Below are positions 52,960 through 63,969 of a stretch of 64,000 nucleotides of DNA, piece after piece. The stretch is from Adiantum capillus-veneris (taxonomy: Eukaryota; Streptophyta; Polypodiopsida; Polypodiales; Pteridaceae): positions 832,358 to 896,357 of the forward strand of contig CM043959.1 of NCBI GenBank assembly GCA_014529385.2, given 5' to 3'. Every line of letters begins with the position of its first letter. The first letter of the stretch is position 1. The notes below the pieces were generated by a model. That model was not told the DNA's origin, searched no databases, and saw only the letters and a program-made list of their open reading frames with translations. Made by a program: the position numbers and the translations under genes.

Positions 52960-53945
52960 TTAAGCTGTATCAAACTGCTGGAGGAAGGTAAGAGCCTTTG
53001 CTTTATCTTCAAAGCCACTGAAAGTACTGAACTTTACAGCTGCACCACCCTCTTTGTAAGCTTTCGGCTTCTCCAGTGCCCCCAAGTTGTCATAAGGAAT
53101 GGTCTGCAACATGGGCACTGTAGTAGGCATGATCGGCACATCTTGGCCATTCAAAATTTGCGTCAGAGGTGCGGTATCAGGCTGCTGTCCAGAAAAACCA
53201 GCCATGCCAAAATGACCCTGTGGCACCCCAAACTGGCCGTGGTTGCTCTAAAAACCCTGATGCATGCCGATACTACCATATATGGGGTTTGGCATGATGC
53301 CTTGCATACCCCCAAACACTGTTCCTTGCATGTACGGCTGACTTCTAGGCGCATAACCAGCCATACTTGGAACACTGATCCACCCCCGAAATACCCAGGA
53401 TGTACCGTGGGTGGTGGAAAAACTGGGTGCATAGCCTGGTATCCAGTTCCCTGTCCATTCAAGACAGCATGCTGGCTCTGAAAGGTGGTGGGCTGAACTC
53501 GCATAACCTGTGGAATAGGCGTTCTAGCCACCTGTTCAAGCACGGGAGGAACCTGCTTTGGAGCCCCCGACTCCGCAACATGCGAGTGTTCCCTTTCCTT
53601 CTGCGCCACATGAAGTACCTGGGCTTGAGCCTCAACAAGCTCCGTACGCGGCGTAGGTTGCCTATTACGGTGTTGCACTGGTGGCGCTTGCAAGAACTCC
53701 ATAAACCTTGGATTCTCCACCAGCTGCAAAAAGACATTCACCGCGGCAACTAACCGAGTCCTGAACGCATCATCCTCAATTTGCCCAGTCATAAAGCCCT
53801 GTACTACTGGAGGGACATTCACATTGACAGGAGGTACAGACTGACGTGGCCGTGAGCTCTCGCCAATCTCGAAAACCATAGGGATCTCCTGTCTGTCCTT
53901 TGAAGAGGAACCCTCTTCCATAATGCCCTTCCCCTTGTCGGCCAT
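52960..53945 (-). pseudogene. Gypsy D gag N-terminal region
   Basis: Start at 53945 (MADKGKGIMEEGSSSKDRQE), chosen because gypsy B gag also begins MAD and because it is the first ATG inside the primer site region after the leader. The region is proline- and glutamine-rich (PPVQHRNRQPTPRTELVEAQ). The frame changes near 53,250-53,350, and 53226-52960 continues with AVKFSTFSGFEDKAKALTFL, which is typical capsid start wording, to a stop. Confidence 0.8.
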
Positions 53946-54023
53946 AGTGTAATCCCGTGTTCCTGCACTCTGTGTCTTTACCCAAAACAACCGAGGCTCA
54001 CTCTGAGAAGAAAAAGTGATTGA

Positions 54024-54042
54024 GGTCCCGGCAACGGAACCA
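54024..54042 (-). other. Gypsy D primer binding site
   Basis: The minus strand reads TGGTTCCGTTGCCGGGACC, directly next to the LTR. It resembles the Athila/Tat type more than the tRNA-Met site used by gypsy B and H. Confidence 0.75.
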
Positions 54043-55619
54043 TGAAACCGGCCCATGGGGCGGTAGGCTTTGGCTTTCACCCGAAATTCTTTACTTTAGA
54101 CATACACAGAGTACTTTGCAAAGGTAACCTGTAACGGGAATTAAGTTTTAACACCTAAGTACACACACGGCTCGAGAGCTAGAATGCTCCGAGCAGCCGC
54201 CGAGAACCTGTAGGCCCCCAAATTGGCGCCCCTTTCGGTATTTCTTTATTCTTTAACAAAGGGAATAAAACTTGTGATCTCCTACGAGCTGCCCCGCACA
54301 ATCAAGGCAAAGAAACACCTGTTCTGGCCCGATTTCGGCAACATAACTGTACTAGGACGCTTCACAGTCAGTATCCCTACGCAATAGATGACTTTCCCGA
54401 CACATACGGACACTTTGCAAAACCTGGCGAGAATCTGCAGCATGCTGAATTCTCTGTTTTCTGCCCTGAAAATGCGCCAGTTCACCCGTACAGCGGTCCC
54501 CTCGCGTCCCCGAACCTCTTGGGGGTATTAGGGTCCGTTTAGGGCCGAAACCCTAAACCTGCAAAAATACACAGCAGGCTGTAATTCCCTGTTTTGGTCT
54601 CCGTTTCGCGTGCTTGTCGCATCTGTAGCAAGACCTCGAGCTCCCACACTTGTAGGGCTACTTGCCCTTTGAATCGGACGAGATTTCTGACGTGAAACCT
54701 CTCCGAATTCACCTGTACCTGCAGGGGATTAGCTGCTAGCTAGTCCAGTCCCTGTGCAAGAGGCTCTTGCCTCGGCAATCGCGCATGAACCCACATAACT
54801 GTACATCGGTCAAATGAAAAGCCCACTAGTGGGGCATAACATACTGCTCGTAGGGGAGAGAGAGAGCAGTACGTAGCGTGTAGGGCATCACTCCTAGCAC
54901 CGCACTGTACATAAGAGGGAAAGCAACCACTCCATAGCTCTTAACCTGACAGTTTGCAAATGAGGCCTCTCCCAGCATCAAATTCAGCGCCAACTCTTCC
55001 TTGCATTGGAAAGTGCACAAAAATGTGACACTTGGCGCATTTACAAGCATTTTCCCGTTTCGGGTTCACCACTTAAAAATATCCCAACTGTTCGCCCAGT
55101 TGACTTCGCGGCAGAGTTGTAAAATGTTCCCCTAGTCATACCGGATGTAATGATGCGAACACATTTCTCGGCCCAAAATAGCAGTTCCCTAAATTTTAGG
55201 AGATGCTTCCGTTGTGCTCCCACTGGTCTTCTGACCATCTATCGTCATTGGGACCGCATCCAAAAATGCAATGTGGCCCGACTGTCGGATACTTTCTGTT
55301 GGTAGTCACACCTTGACTTTAGGCCTTTATTGAGTTCACTTCCTAGTATCCTCCAACTTGGTAAGTGCGACAGGGGGACCTACATGACCTTGCTCTGAGC
55401 CTAGACATCCTCTTACTATACGAATTCAAGTGCCGACCACTTCCTGTCTGCTGGTGAAACTACCGTTCACATTGGCCATACAATGTCCGACCGTTTGCTA
55501 CTTCAAAAAGAGGGTCTCAAACAAAATAAAACAAAACCCACTGGAAAGAAACCAACAACTAAGATTAGCAGTTGCCACATCCTTGTGACATAGTTAATAG
55601 CTGCCACGTCCCCGTGACA
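54043..55619 (-). repeat. Gypsy D 5' LTR (right copy)
   Basis: 1,577 bp from TGAAACCGGCCCATGG to CCCCGTGACA; counterpart of 47,471-49,041. Confidence 0.95.
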
Positions 55620-55624
55620 ATGGT
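55620..55624. other. Target site duplication of gypsy D, right copy
   Basis: ATGGT immediately after the LTR end GTGACA, identical to 47,466-47,470. Confidence 0.93.
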
Positions 55625-56220
55625 CCTAGCCATCTCTACTACTGTCCTGTTCTTCCGCTTCACAACTCCATTCTCTGAAGGTGTATTGGTATTCGCAAGC
55701 TCTCCCTTGATACCATGTTCCATACAAAACTGAATGAAAGCATTGGAGGTAAACTCCCCATCTTTATCCGATCTGATGGTCTTCAATACATGATTGCTTT
55801 CCTTCTCCACAAGAGTATGCCAATTCTTGAAGAGGCGAAAAGCCTCGTGCTTGTGTTGTAGAAAATATGCCCAAGTAAAGCGGCTAAAGTCATCCACCAA
55901 TAACAGGAAGTAAAGAGCCTTGCCGAGGGAAGGGGTTTGCATAGGTCCACAAAGGTCGGTGTGAACCAACTCCAACACGACACTGCTTGGCATGTAGAAA
56001 GCCTCGGGATGGATTCTCGATGTTGTTTCCCACGAATGCAAGAAATGCACTTCCCATGTTTACTCCCAACAGCCTTGAAGCAACAGTTCTTGAAAAGCAA
56101 GTCGAAGGGTATCATTGTTCAAATGGCCAAACTTGTAATGCCATAAATCACCTGTGGGTATCCGAGTCGAGGAAGAAAGAGCGTGGAGTCGATAAAGGTC
56201 GTTCTCTACCGAGCCCCCTC
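55620..56220 (-). pseudogene. Copia A pre-integrase and integrase core
   Basis: About 56,170-56,060 reads WHYKFGHLNNDTL, the H-H part of the GAG-pre-integrase domain. 56050-55620 reads VLELVHTDLCGPMQTPSLGK (first Asp), FLLLVDDFSRFTWAYFLQHK, LKTIRSDKDGEFTSNAF (second Asp) and NTPSENGVVKRKNRTVVEMA, where the usual catalytic Glu of NGVVERKN reads K. That change would inactivate the enzyme. The frame runs into the gypsy D target site. Confidence 0.88.
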
Positions 56221-56236
56221 TGACTTTTATATTGGT

Positions 56237-56584
56237 CTACCAATCTCGTATAGATACTAAGTCCTCCGTGAAGATCACCTCTATGCCAAGCTTGCACACC
56301 TCGTGTACTGACATAAGATGAAAACCTAGTTTTCGAGCATAAAGTACCTTGGAGGTATACATACCTCCTCTGCCGTCAGGAATGAGCTCCATGGAACCCT
56401 CGCTGTGAATAGAAATTTCAGATTTTTCGCCGATGAATATAGTACCACAGTGTCGCCGCATGTTGGACAATAGATCCTTCGTAGGTGTCACGTGCCGTGA
56501 GGCACCATTGTCAAGAATCCAATCACGACTATCTCGAGGAGAATGGGTCACCAATGCCTCCAATGTCCTTCGAGAGTCCGTCAA
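56237..56584 (-). pseudogene. Copia A protease
   Basis: 115 codons with DWILDNGASRHVTPTKDLLS. Copia proteases have WxxDSGAS; here the triplet is D-N-G. GTIFIGEKSEISIHSEGSME and VLYARKLGFHLMSVHEVCKL follow as expected before the pre-integrase domain. Confidence 0.85.
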
Positions 56585-56649
56585 AGGGAGAATCTCCGAT
56601 GACTTTACTACTGCCGCCGAGGAGGTCGAAGCTTCTCCAACTCGCTTTG

Positions 56650-57577
56650 GACACTTCCTCCATTAATGTCCTTTCTCACCACAATTGTTGCAATGCCGCT
56701 CCGCCTTCAAGGCGTCACGTTCGGCAACACTCTTCTTGTCTTTGGTGTTGATGCTTTTCTTCTTACCCTTCTGCTTCTTGTTATTGTTGTTGTTGGAAGA
56801 ACCGGTCAAGGCTTTCTGAGCCTGACTTCTTCCCCTTTTGGAACCGCTCCGCTTGGTCTAAAACCATTGAAACTAGCTCCTCCCATGTGACAGTATTCAG
56901 TCGTCCACTCGTAATCAAGGAAGAGTAGAAGTTGGTATCCCGGGGAGGCAGCTGAGCCAAAAGCTGAATGGCCATGTCCTCCAAACTGATAAGCTTTCCC
57001 ATATGAAGTATCTCCTCCTAAAGCTCTTGCATCTTGTTGATATGATCCTGCATGGAAGTGTTCTTCGTATCAAAAGTTCTCAATTGCACCTCGAGGGCTA
57101 TCCGCTTCATTGGAGAGACTCCGTCATATAGAGAAGAAAGCCGATCCCACATCAACTTCACATCTTGTATTAGCTGAATGTGGCCAATCACTGCGGGTGA
57201 ACTATTGAGGATAATAAAAGACTAGATCCGAGCATTTACTCGTTCCCATAGCTTCGCTCCCCTAGAGTCCTTTGGCTTTTAAAAGTTGCTTGAGACAAAT
57301 CCTCCAAGCTCGTAAGAGTCAAAGACCGCCATCATGGTTGCTTTCCAATGGTATAATTGTCTCCACTCAATCGCCAATCCGAGGGAAAGTTAGGAAGTGT
57401 AGATATCTTGATATGTTGATCACCTACTCTAGAATAGAACTGGGACCAATCTCCCCATTCGTCATTAACGGTGTGGTCACCGCCGCCGATCCCATCCTCT
57501 TGGTGTCCTTCATTAACATGGGCTGAAAATGTGTCAGAGTCATCACTCTTCTCCATGGTGTTGGAGAATTTGGGCAT
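56650..57577 (-). pseudogene. Copia A gag with zinc knuckle
   Basis: 57577-57332 includes LPNFPSDWRLSGDNYTIGKQ. Between about 57,250 and 57,010 the UBN2-type capsid can be followed across frames (DRLSSLYDGVSPMKRIALEV). 57002-56781 continues with ISLEDMAIQLLAQLPPRDTN and VTWEELVSMVLDQAERFQKG. A zinc knuckle near 56,690-56,650 reads C-NN-C-GEKGH with a stop after the His, then WRKC. Confidence 0.82.
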
Positions 57578-57859
57578 GTGAAGCGGCTAGGATCGAGTGG
57601 AAGATAGAAAATCTGCAAATCTGTCCACTACAACCGAAATCAACCACAAAAGAGTGAAAAACGCAAAAAAAAACAGCAAACCGCCTGTTTTTGTCGCAAA
57701 AAATGGCAACTCAAATCTCGCACAAATCATCGATCCAATTCAAGAGCAAGTACTTACCTCGAAACCCGAGGCGGTCAAAGATGTTGGTAGTTCATCAGGT
57801 AGCAGAGACTCGAACTCCAACAACCCCGTCACAGAGAAGATCACTTTCAGTAAGTACAA

Positions 57860-57916
57860 GGGGGGGGGGGGGGGGGGGGGGACTGCTTATGTAGGACAAA
57901 CTCCAGTTTGCCCTAC
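57860..57916. repeat. G22 run and adjoining hairpin
   Basis: 57,860-57,881 is an uninterrupted run of 22 G. Ten bases on, GTAGG-A-CAAACT-CC-AGTTTG-C-CCTAC (57,891-57,916) is a near-perfect inverted repeat. Confidence 0.9.
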
Positions 57917-58631
57917 TCAGCTAGAGAACCCCACGATTTTGGAAATTGGCTAAAATGGCTAATAAATATGTAAACTCACTAAAAGTGCCCTGGAACACAT
58001 ATTTAGTGGCCTACGTGCAGATGACTCAAGACTCTGACCTCGAGAAACCCTAGGAACAGGGGTCCTGCCTCATGCCAACCTATCGGGTGAGCAATACCAT
58101 GATGTGCACCGCCGAGAATAGGTACGTCTACCTCGAGTACGGCCGGGCACAGCACAAAACAGCCCTCAATCCCTAATCTGCTCCTAGGAGATACAAGAGC
58201 TACCACCGGACATGAAGATGAACTCTAACACAAAGAAGGTACCCACGTAGTTTCTATGTGGTCTAAACATTATGTCCATAATTCTATTGAACGTGGCAGG
58301 AGCATTTGTGAGACCAAATGGCATGACAATGGCATGGTTGCACACATTTTCACTCGCGGCGAGTCACGCGTACCGGCCTTGCCCTCCTGATGGACGATGA
58401 CGCCTATGATGTGTCAGTTCCATACTTGTCGTACGTAGACGCACTGCCTGAAGACATCCTTCCAAAGAATCCTCTTTTGCCTCTGTCGGCTCCTAACCCA
58501 TAACATTTTTCCGCCCGCGAGGTAAAAATTATACTCCTCCAGAACCCATTCTAGCCAGAGTTTCCGATCTAGGAGCACCCGTCCTAGAACCTTCTCTTGC
58601 ACCTATTCGTTAATCCCTTTGAGACATAACC
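57917..58631. other. Unassigned stretch with a small gypsy RT fragment
   Basis: 58,335-58,262 on the minus strand reads [18 protein letters not shown], the motif B region of a gypsy RT; it is an isolated scrap. Elsewhere I see no gene. The part up to 58,631 may be the leader of gypsy F. Confidence 0.6.
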
Positions 58632-59426
58632 ATGCCAAATTCTAAGGAAGAAGGTGGTCAATCTGAAGACGCCCTTACTCTTATCAAGGAACAGATGGCC
58701 ACACTCTCCACAAGCCTCGCATCACTACACACTCGTTTGGATCAGATGCATACGCAAAACACTTCTCAAATTCGTCCTACGACTTCTCGGACGACTAATG
58801 TTGCTTCTTCCACACCTTCTTCCGAAGCTTCAGTGGACGAACCAAACGAACCAGATCCAACTGATGAGGTAGACAATCGTGAACTTCAATTACTTTATAA
58901 AAAATTTAATGTTGCACAAAAGAAGAAATTGGATGTTAAACTGCCTGAGCCCTAAAATGGTTGTCACGACAAGCACGTGCTACACCAATGGCTATTCAAA
59001 ATGGAGGTCTACTTGTCCAACACGGACTTAGTAGAGAGTAAAAAAGTTGCACTTGCTAGTTCTCTACTCAAAGACACGGCATTTCTTTGGTGGCAACGAC
59101 GAGTTGCTGATGGTAAACACACACCTTCTTCGGATAAATTCCGGCATGCTATTCGCAAGGCGTTCGAACCTACCAATGCAAATTTTCATGCCCGGTCCTC
59201 TCTTCGCCGCCTAAGACAGACTAGTTCCTTGGCCGAGTTTCAGATGCTAACTCTGGAGATAGAGAATCTCAACCCCTCTGATAAACTACACAGTTTCATT
59301 GATGGGCTTGAACCAACCCTGAAGGACGATGTGCACAAATACACCCCTACCACCTTGAATGCTACAATTGCCTATGTAGAGCGTCTTGGCGATAATCGAC
59401 GCTCTACACGGAAATTTTTTACCTAG
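58632..59426 (+). pseudogene. Gypsy F gag
   Basis: 58632-58955 has ALTLIKEQMATLSTSLASLH (helical) and a Ser/Pro/Glu-rich part, ending LDVKLPEP at one stop. 58977-59426 holds the Retrotrans_gag domain: LHQWLFKMEVYLSNTDLVES, SLLKDTAFLWWQRRVADGKH, SSLRRLRQTSSLAEFQMLTL and KLHSFIDGLEPTLKDDVHKY. It forms the virus-like particle shell. Apart from the one stop it is intact. Confidence 0.88.
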
Positions 59427-60249
59427 TGATAGATCTTCAAACAGCGCTCGCTTTTCACAGCGCGATCACCGAGAAAACTATAGCCAAAGTCAATAGCACC
59501 AATCTCAGTTCAGACAGCAAGCAACAAAGCCTTATTCAACTTCAAGATTCTACTCACAAGATCGGTAATATCAAAGCAGATCTTCTTCAAATGCTCCACT
59601 TGATCGTGGTAAAGGACGTGATTTTTCTCAAAATCGGCGTTCCAATACTCACCAAGGCTCTTCGTCGAATGCTTCTTCAACTTCAAAGAAGGGTCGTTTA
59701 TGTACAATTTGCGATGGTGACCATAGATGGTATCAATGTCCAAAGAAACCAAATCCGTCTAATTTGAAAAGAAACTCCAACACGGAAACATCGCCGAATG
59801 CTGAACAACCAACTTCTGCTCAAGATAAAGGAAAATATGCGGTCAATACAATTCAGGTCTCAAAGGATACGACTCTTCTTATGAAGCATGCTCAGTGCAA
59901 TTCTTCAGTTCTGAAGCCTCTCTCAAAGCAAGTTCCGAGCCTTCTTGAAACTCTCAATGGTCGCTCCATCAACATTTTGGTGGACAGTGGATGCTCTAAT
60001 AATTTCGTCAGCACTCAGATAGTCCGACAGCTTGGCTTGCCAACTCAGAAAACATCTCACTTATATGATGTGGAGTTAGCGGATGGATCAATTTTAACTT
60101 GTGATGAGACGGTTTGACAGTTGCAGTTCGATATTCAAAATTACGCAGATAAAGTGGATTTCGAGGTCATGCCTTTATCTTATTACGACATGATTCTTTG
60201 TCAGCATTGGTTACTTCAATAGGATCCAGCCATTAGCTTTCGAGGACAT
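59427..60249 (+). pseudogene. Gypsy F zinc knuckle and protease
   Basis: About 59,690-59,750 reads LCTICDGDHRWYQCPKK, a C-X2-C-X3-H-X4-C knuckle. 59764-60117 holds KQVPSLLETLNGRSINILVD followed by SGCSNNFVSTQIVRQLGL, a retropepsin with an intact D-S-G triplet, then DVELADGSILTCDETV. After one stop, FEVMPLSYYDMILCQHWL matches the ILG-W region. It ends at the gypsy G LTR. Confidence 0.85.
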
Positions 60250-60815
60250 TGTAACAGACTTGGACACTCCAAGTCAAGAATCAATCGCGACAGCACAAAA
60301 TAACCACTTCAAACAATTCACAGATCACAATAGATTTGCACTGGCCCGACGGAGTTCCGTGCCTAGAGATATTGGCCCCAAAGATTGGCGCCCCTTTCGG
60401 TATTTCTTTTTGTATTAATCAATCTTCAAAGTACAAGAGAGCGGTCAGGGTTTCACTCTCAGACTCTGCGTCCAGATGCTCTGAGAAGTGAGACCCTCAC
60501 CACTTATTTAAAGGTTACAAGGGATGCCCAAAAGCAGAGCCCCAAAAGCTTGAAAGCAAAAGCAGATTCTCTCTCTCTCTCTCTCAATGAGACCCAATAA
60601 AAAGCAAGTTCTCTTTTTCCCAAATCATAGCAAAAAGCTGAGATTTGCGTCGCTCAAAATTTCCACCAAAAAAATAATAATAATAATTAATAATTCACTT
60701 CCGCGATTTCTAGAAATTAGGGTTTTTGGCAAAAATAAGGGTTTGCAAGAATTTTAGGGTTTCTGGCAGAAATTAGGGTTTCTGTTGTCCGTAGCCACGT
60801 CATCACTTTGTGACA
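60250..60815 (-). repeat. Gypsy G 3' LTR
   Basis: 566 bp from TGTAACAGACTTGGACACTC to CACTTTGTGACA, followed by TACCCCCCTCTTGA (polypurine tract on the minus strand). Same family as 37,982-38,594. It interrupts gypsy F. Confidence 0.9.
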
Positions 60816-61401
60816 TACCCCCCTCTTGAAAGCATTGTAATCGACCGCGATTACGCCTGCAAAACCAACAGAAGCCATAAACCATCTTAGCAGACACTGA
60901 CTGTTAGTACCTACGTACTAGGAACACACATCTAGCACATGTACCAAATCGACAGTCACATCACACAACATCAAAGGACATCACATGGCATTCAATATTC
61001 ATTCGGATCTTAGACCATGATTTATCGGCAATGTAGCTAGCAATCACATCTAGGTCCAATCGGGACCTCATCGATGTCCGATTGACTAACCCCTATTGCA
61101 ACCATGTCCGTTCGAGATCAAGTAGACCTAAATGCTGCAATCATTTCGTCTATCAGTTCCTGCACTCAAAAGAAGTGAAGAAACAAATCAGTATCATTAT
61201 CAGGAATTCCATTTCATAAAGTCATCCAGCAGAATAATGTCAAATATCAGTATCCCTGAAGCTCAAAGAGACATCAGTGACTTTAGTATCAAAATCGAGA
61301 CATCTGTTGACAAAGGAGCAGAGTGACTCCCCTCTTGTGCATCCCACTGCACCAAATCTCCGGCCAAGCTGAATTCTGGGTTCCGTTTGGAGTAGACTAT
61401 G

Positions 61402-62620
61402 CTAAACCAAAACATCGAGGTAAAGTTTCACAATCTGAGGAGTATCTGCTAGGTCGTCCTCCTCCATCCACTTCGCACCAAATGCAGGAAAGTTCTTGTC
61501 GGACTTTACCTTTCTTCGTATCGTTATGTGCCAAAATCTGTTCAGGAACAAGATCTCCTTGTTTTCTTCCACTTCGGGTTGCTCATCAGGCTCCCCATCA
61601 TCAGGCACATCACCCTTAATAGGTTTCAAGAGACTCACATGCAATGCATTGTGAATCCTCCAAGTTTCAATCGAAAGGAGACATCATTTATCTTGTCAGT
61701 GATTTGGAAAGGTCCGTGATATCACATACTAAGCTTTGGAAAAAAAAGCATCTCCTTTCCCTTTTCCTTTCTTAGGCGTGCCTTCTCAAAACATAAGAGC
61801 ACCCAATCATCCTCCTTCAATTTCAAATCGCGACGATGGCGATCCGCTACCTTTTTCTGTCGTTCTTGAGACTTCTGCAAAGTCTTGCGAACCTTGGCAA
61901 AATCCGTATCCAAATCTCGCGAATATTCATCTGCTTCAAATCTCTAATCTTTCGTGCTCAGGAAGGATAGAACCTTCGCAGCACTTTCAACAATCTCACA
62001 TGGCGTCTTCCCCGTCGAAGAGTGTATCGTGTTATTGTAGGCAAATTGCACCAAAGGTAAGTTCTTTTCCCATTGAGTCTTCTAATCCGAGATACAAGAC
62101 TTCAATAAATCTAAAACCACTGAATTGGCAATCTCAGATTGCCCGTCAATCTACAAGTGGACGATGACGAGAACTGCAACCGCGTGCCAATGTTCTCCCA
62201 AATTGCCTTCCAAAACAAACTCATAAATCTGGGGTCTCTGTCGGAGACAATCGTCTCAGACGTGCCATGTAATCGGAAAATCATCGTGATCATTCTGTGT
62301 TCTCGGGAGATCAAAAATGAAATCCATTTCAATACTTTCCCAGGGGCGGGTGAGTATGGGTAAAGGCTTTAACAATCCCTGTGCCTTATGCCTGTCAAAA
62401 TTGACCTTCTGCATGCTAAACAACTGCCCACAAACTCTTCCACATCCTTTTTGAGTCTCGGCCCAAAGAAGTATCTCTCTACCCCCTTCATGGTGGTAGC
62501 AACGCCGCGGTGACTCGTAAAAGGTGGATAGTGGCATTCAGTCATAACCTTTTCCCTCAACGGTTGTGTAACGCATAACATAGTCTTTTTCATCAAGTAG
62601 CCTTCCCGAAGGGAGCATCC
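61402..62620 (-). pseudogene. Gypsy G integrase and C-terminal end (deleted in part)
   Basis: 62,620-62,369 carries the zinc finger (ECHYPPFTSHRGVATTMKGV, FVGSCLACRRS). 62537-62256, in another frame, has LLKPLPILTRPWESIEMDF with the first Asp and FDLPRTQNDHD. About 35-40 residues are then missing (the RFSKQAHFIP part), and GTSETIVSDRDPRFMSLFW follows (second Asp). IDGQSEIANSVVLDLL with the Glu is readable near 62,140-62,100 after a stop. 61913-61722 has SQERQKKVADRHRRDLKLKE and DDWVLLCFEKARLRK. 61644-61402 has HVSLLKPIKGDVPDDGEPDE. Confidence 0.82.
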
Positions 62621-63969
62621 AGCTACTGTCTCCCCATCCCGTATCCGTGTGAAAATATCTGCAAAATCTGTATCTGTGGCATACTGATCGACCATATCCT
62701 TGAAGCTCCTATGATGTATCGCGGAAATAGCCAGAACCAACGGCTTCCGAGACAAAGCATCTGCCACCACATTCTTCTGTCCCTGCACATGGACAATCTG
62801 GAAGTGAAACTGTGACAAGATGTTCGCCCACCGCATCTGCTTTTCCCAAAATTGCTTCTGTGACAAGAAGTAGCACAAACTCTGATGGTCTGTAAAGACC
62901 GTAAAAATCCGCTCCGAGTAGGTAATGTCGCCACTGAGTAAGAGCATGGATCACTGCCAAAAGCTCTTTCTCATATATTTGTGATGTCATCTCCGGCCTA
63001 GAGAACAATCGGCTCTCGTAAGCAATGGCATGGCCTTCTTGTATCAAGACCGCACCCAGACTACGACCACAAGCATCACAATATACTCCAAATGACTTTT
63101 GCAAGTCCGGCAAAGTCAAAACTGGTCCCGTAGTCAATTTCTCTTTCAATGTCTGAAAGGCAGTCACCTCTGTGGATCCCCACGAGAAAGGGACTCCTTT
63201 CTGTATCAAGATATGCAAAGGGGAAGCAACATCTGCAAACTTTCGTATGAACCGCCTGTAGTACGAACACAGTCTCAAGAAGCTTCCAACTTCATGGACA
63301 TTCTTCAAATCAGGCCAATCACGTATAGTCTCTATCTTGGCTGAATCCACTTGCACTCTTGCTCTGCTACTGAGACAAAGTGTCCCAAAAAGTGTATCTC
63401 TGAAGCAGATGATCTCTGTGTTTTGTCTCATTCTTGGAGAAAACAATGATGTCGTCAAAGAAAGTGCCAACAAATAGCCTCTACTCTCGAAAAATCATGT
63501 CCATCATCCGGTTAAATGTCGCAAGAGCATTGGTTAAACCAAAAGGCATCACCAAAAACTCAAATAACCCAAAAGTCGTTCGAAAAGTTGTCTTGTAGAC
63601 GTCTTCCGACGTGATTCGAATCTGATAATATCCACTCTTCAGGTCAATCCTGCTAAAGCATGAGGATCCCTATAACCTGTCGAGTATATCATCGATCCTA
63701 GGAATCGAAAATTTGTTCTAGATGGTGATTTTGTTGAGAGCTCTATAATCGATGCACATTCTCCAAGATCCGTCTTTCTTCAAAACCAACAACACTGGAG
63801 AGAAAAATGGTGAAGTACTAGGCTGGATAAGACCCTTTTCCAAGAGGTCTTTCACTTGGTTCATAATCTCTTCATTCTGTGCTCGGCTCACACGGTAAGG
63901 TGGCCGGTTCGGTGGTGTGCTTCCAGGTATCAGATCAATGGTATGATCTTCAAGCCCTCTAAAAAGCAA
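62369..63969 (-). pseudogene. Gypsy G reverse transcriptase and RNase H
   Basis: 63969-63718 is the RT start ([40 protein letters not shown]). 63,700-63,480 has motif A and motif B wording ([17 protein letters not shown]) with stops. Part of the palm after FFDD is deleted near 63,370-63,430. 63473-62709 holds LCSYYRRFIRKFADVASPLH and RNase H (FGVYCDACGRSLGAVLIQEG, ELLAVIHALTQWRHYLLGAD). It shifts frame near 62,930 and continues in 62947-62369 with FTDHQSLCYFLSQKQFWEKQ and KNVVADALSRKP. Confidence 0.88.

Larger units (their letters stand above)
47471..55619 (-). mobile_element. Gypsy D: full-length insertion with integrase core deletion
   Basis: 8,149 bp, minus strand. From right: 5' LTR (55619-54043), primer site (54042-54024), gag (53945 down to about 52,300), protease, RT, RNase H, integrase zinc finger, chromodomain-like end, polypurine tract (about 49,053-49,043) and 3' LTR (49041-47471). 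A perfect 5-bp duplication flanks it. The catalytic core of the integrase is missing. Gag-pol also carries stops, a 181-bp duplication and small deletions. Confidence 0.93.
45891..57620 (-). mobile_element. Copia A: split by gypsy D
   Basis: Minus-strand Ty1/copia element of a different family from copia B and C. From right: gag (about 57,577-56,650), protease (56,584-56,237), pre-integrase and integrase core (about 56,200-55,625), then an 8.15-kb gypsy insertion, then the integrase end (47,465-46,835) and RT (about 46,830-45,891). RNase H and the 3' LTR are gone; the copia B LTR starts exactly where RT stops. No 5' LTR or primer site was recognised to the right. Confidence 0.88.
58632..60249 (+). 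mobile_element. Gypsy F: gag and protease, truncated
   Basis: Plus-strand gypsy remnant. gag starts at 58632 (MPNSKEEGGQSEDALTLIKE), with an N-terminal coiled-coil-like part. It runs through the capsid and a zinc knuckle into a protease, and is cut at 60,249 by the LTR of gypsy G before the RT begins. Confidence 0.85.

Noticed and set aside
61736-62167. 143-codon plus-strand frame
   Set aside because: It is the shadow of the minus-strand gypsy G integrase, which carries clear motifs.
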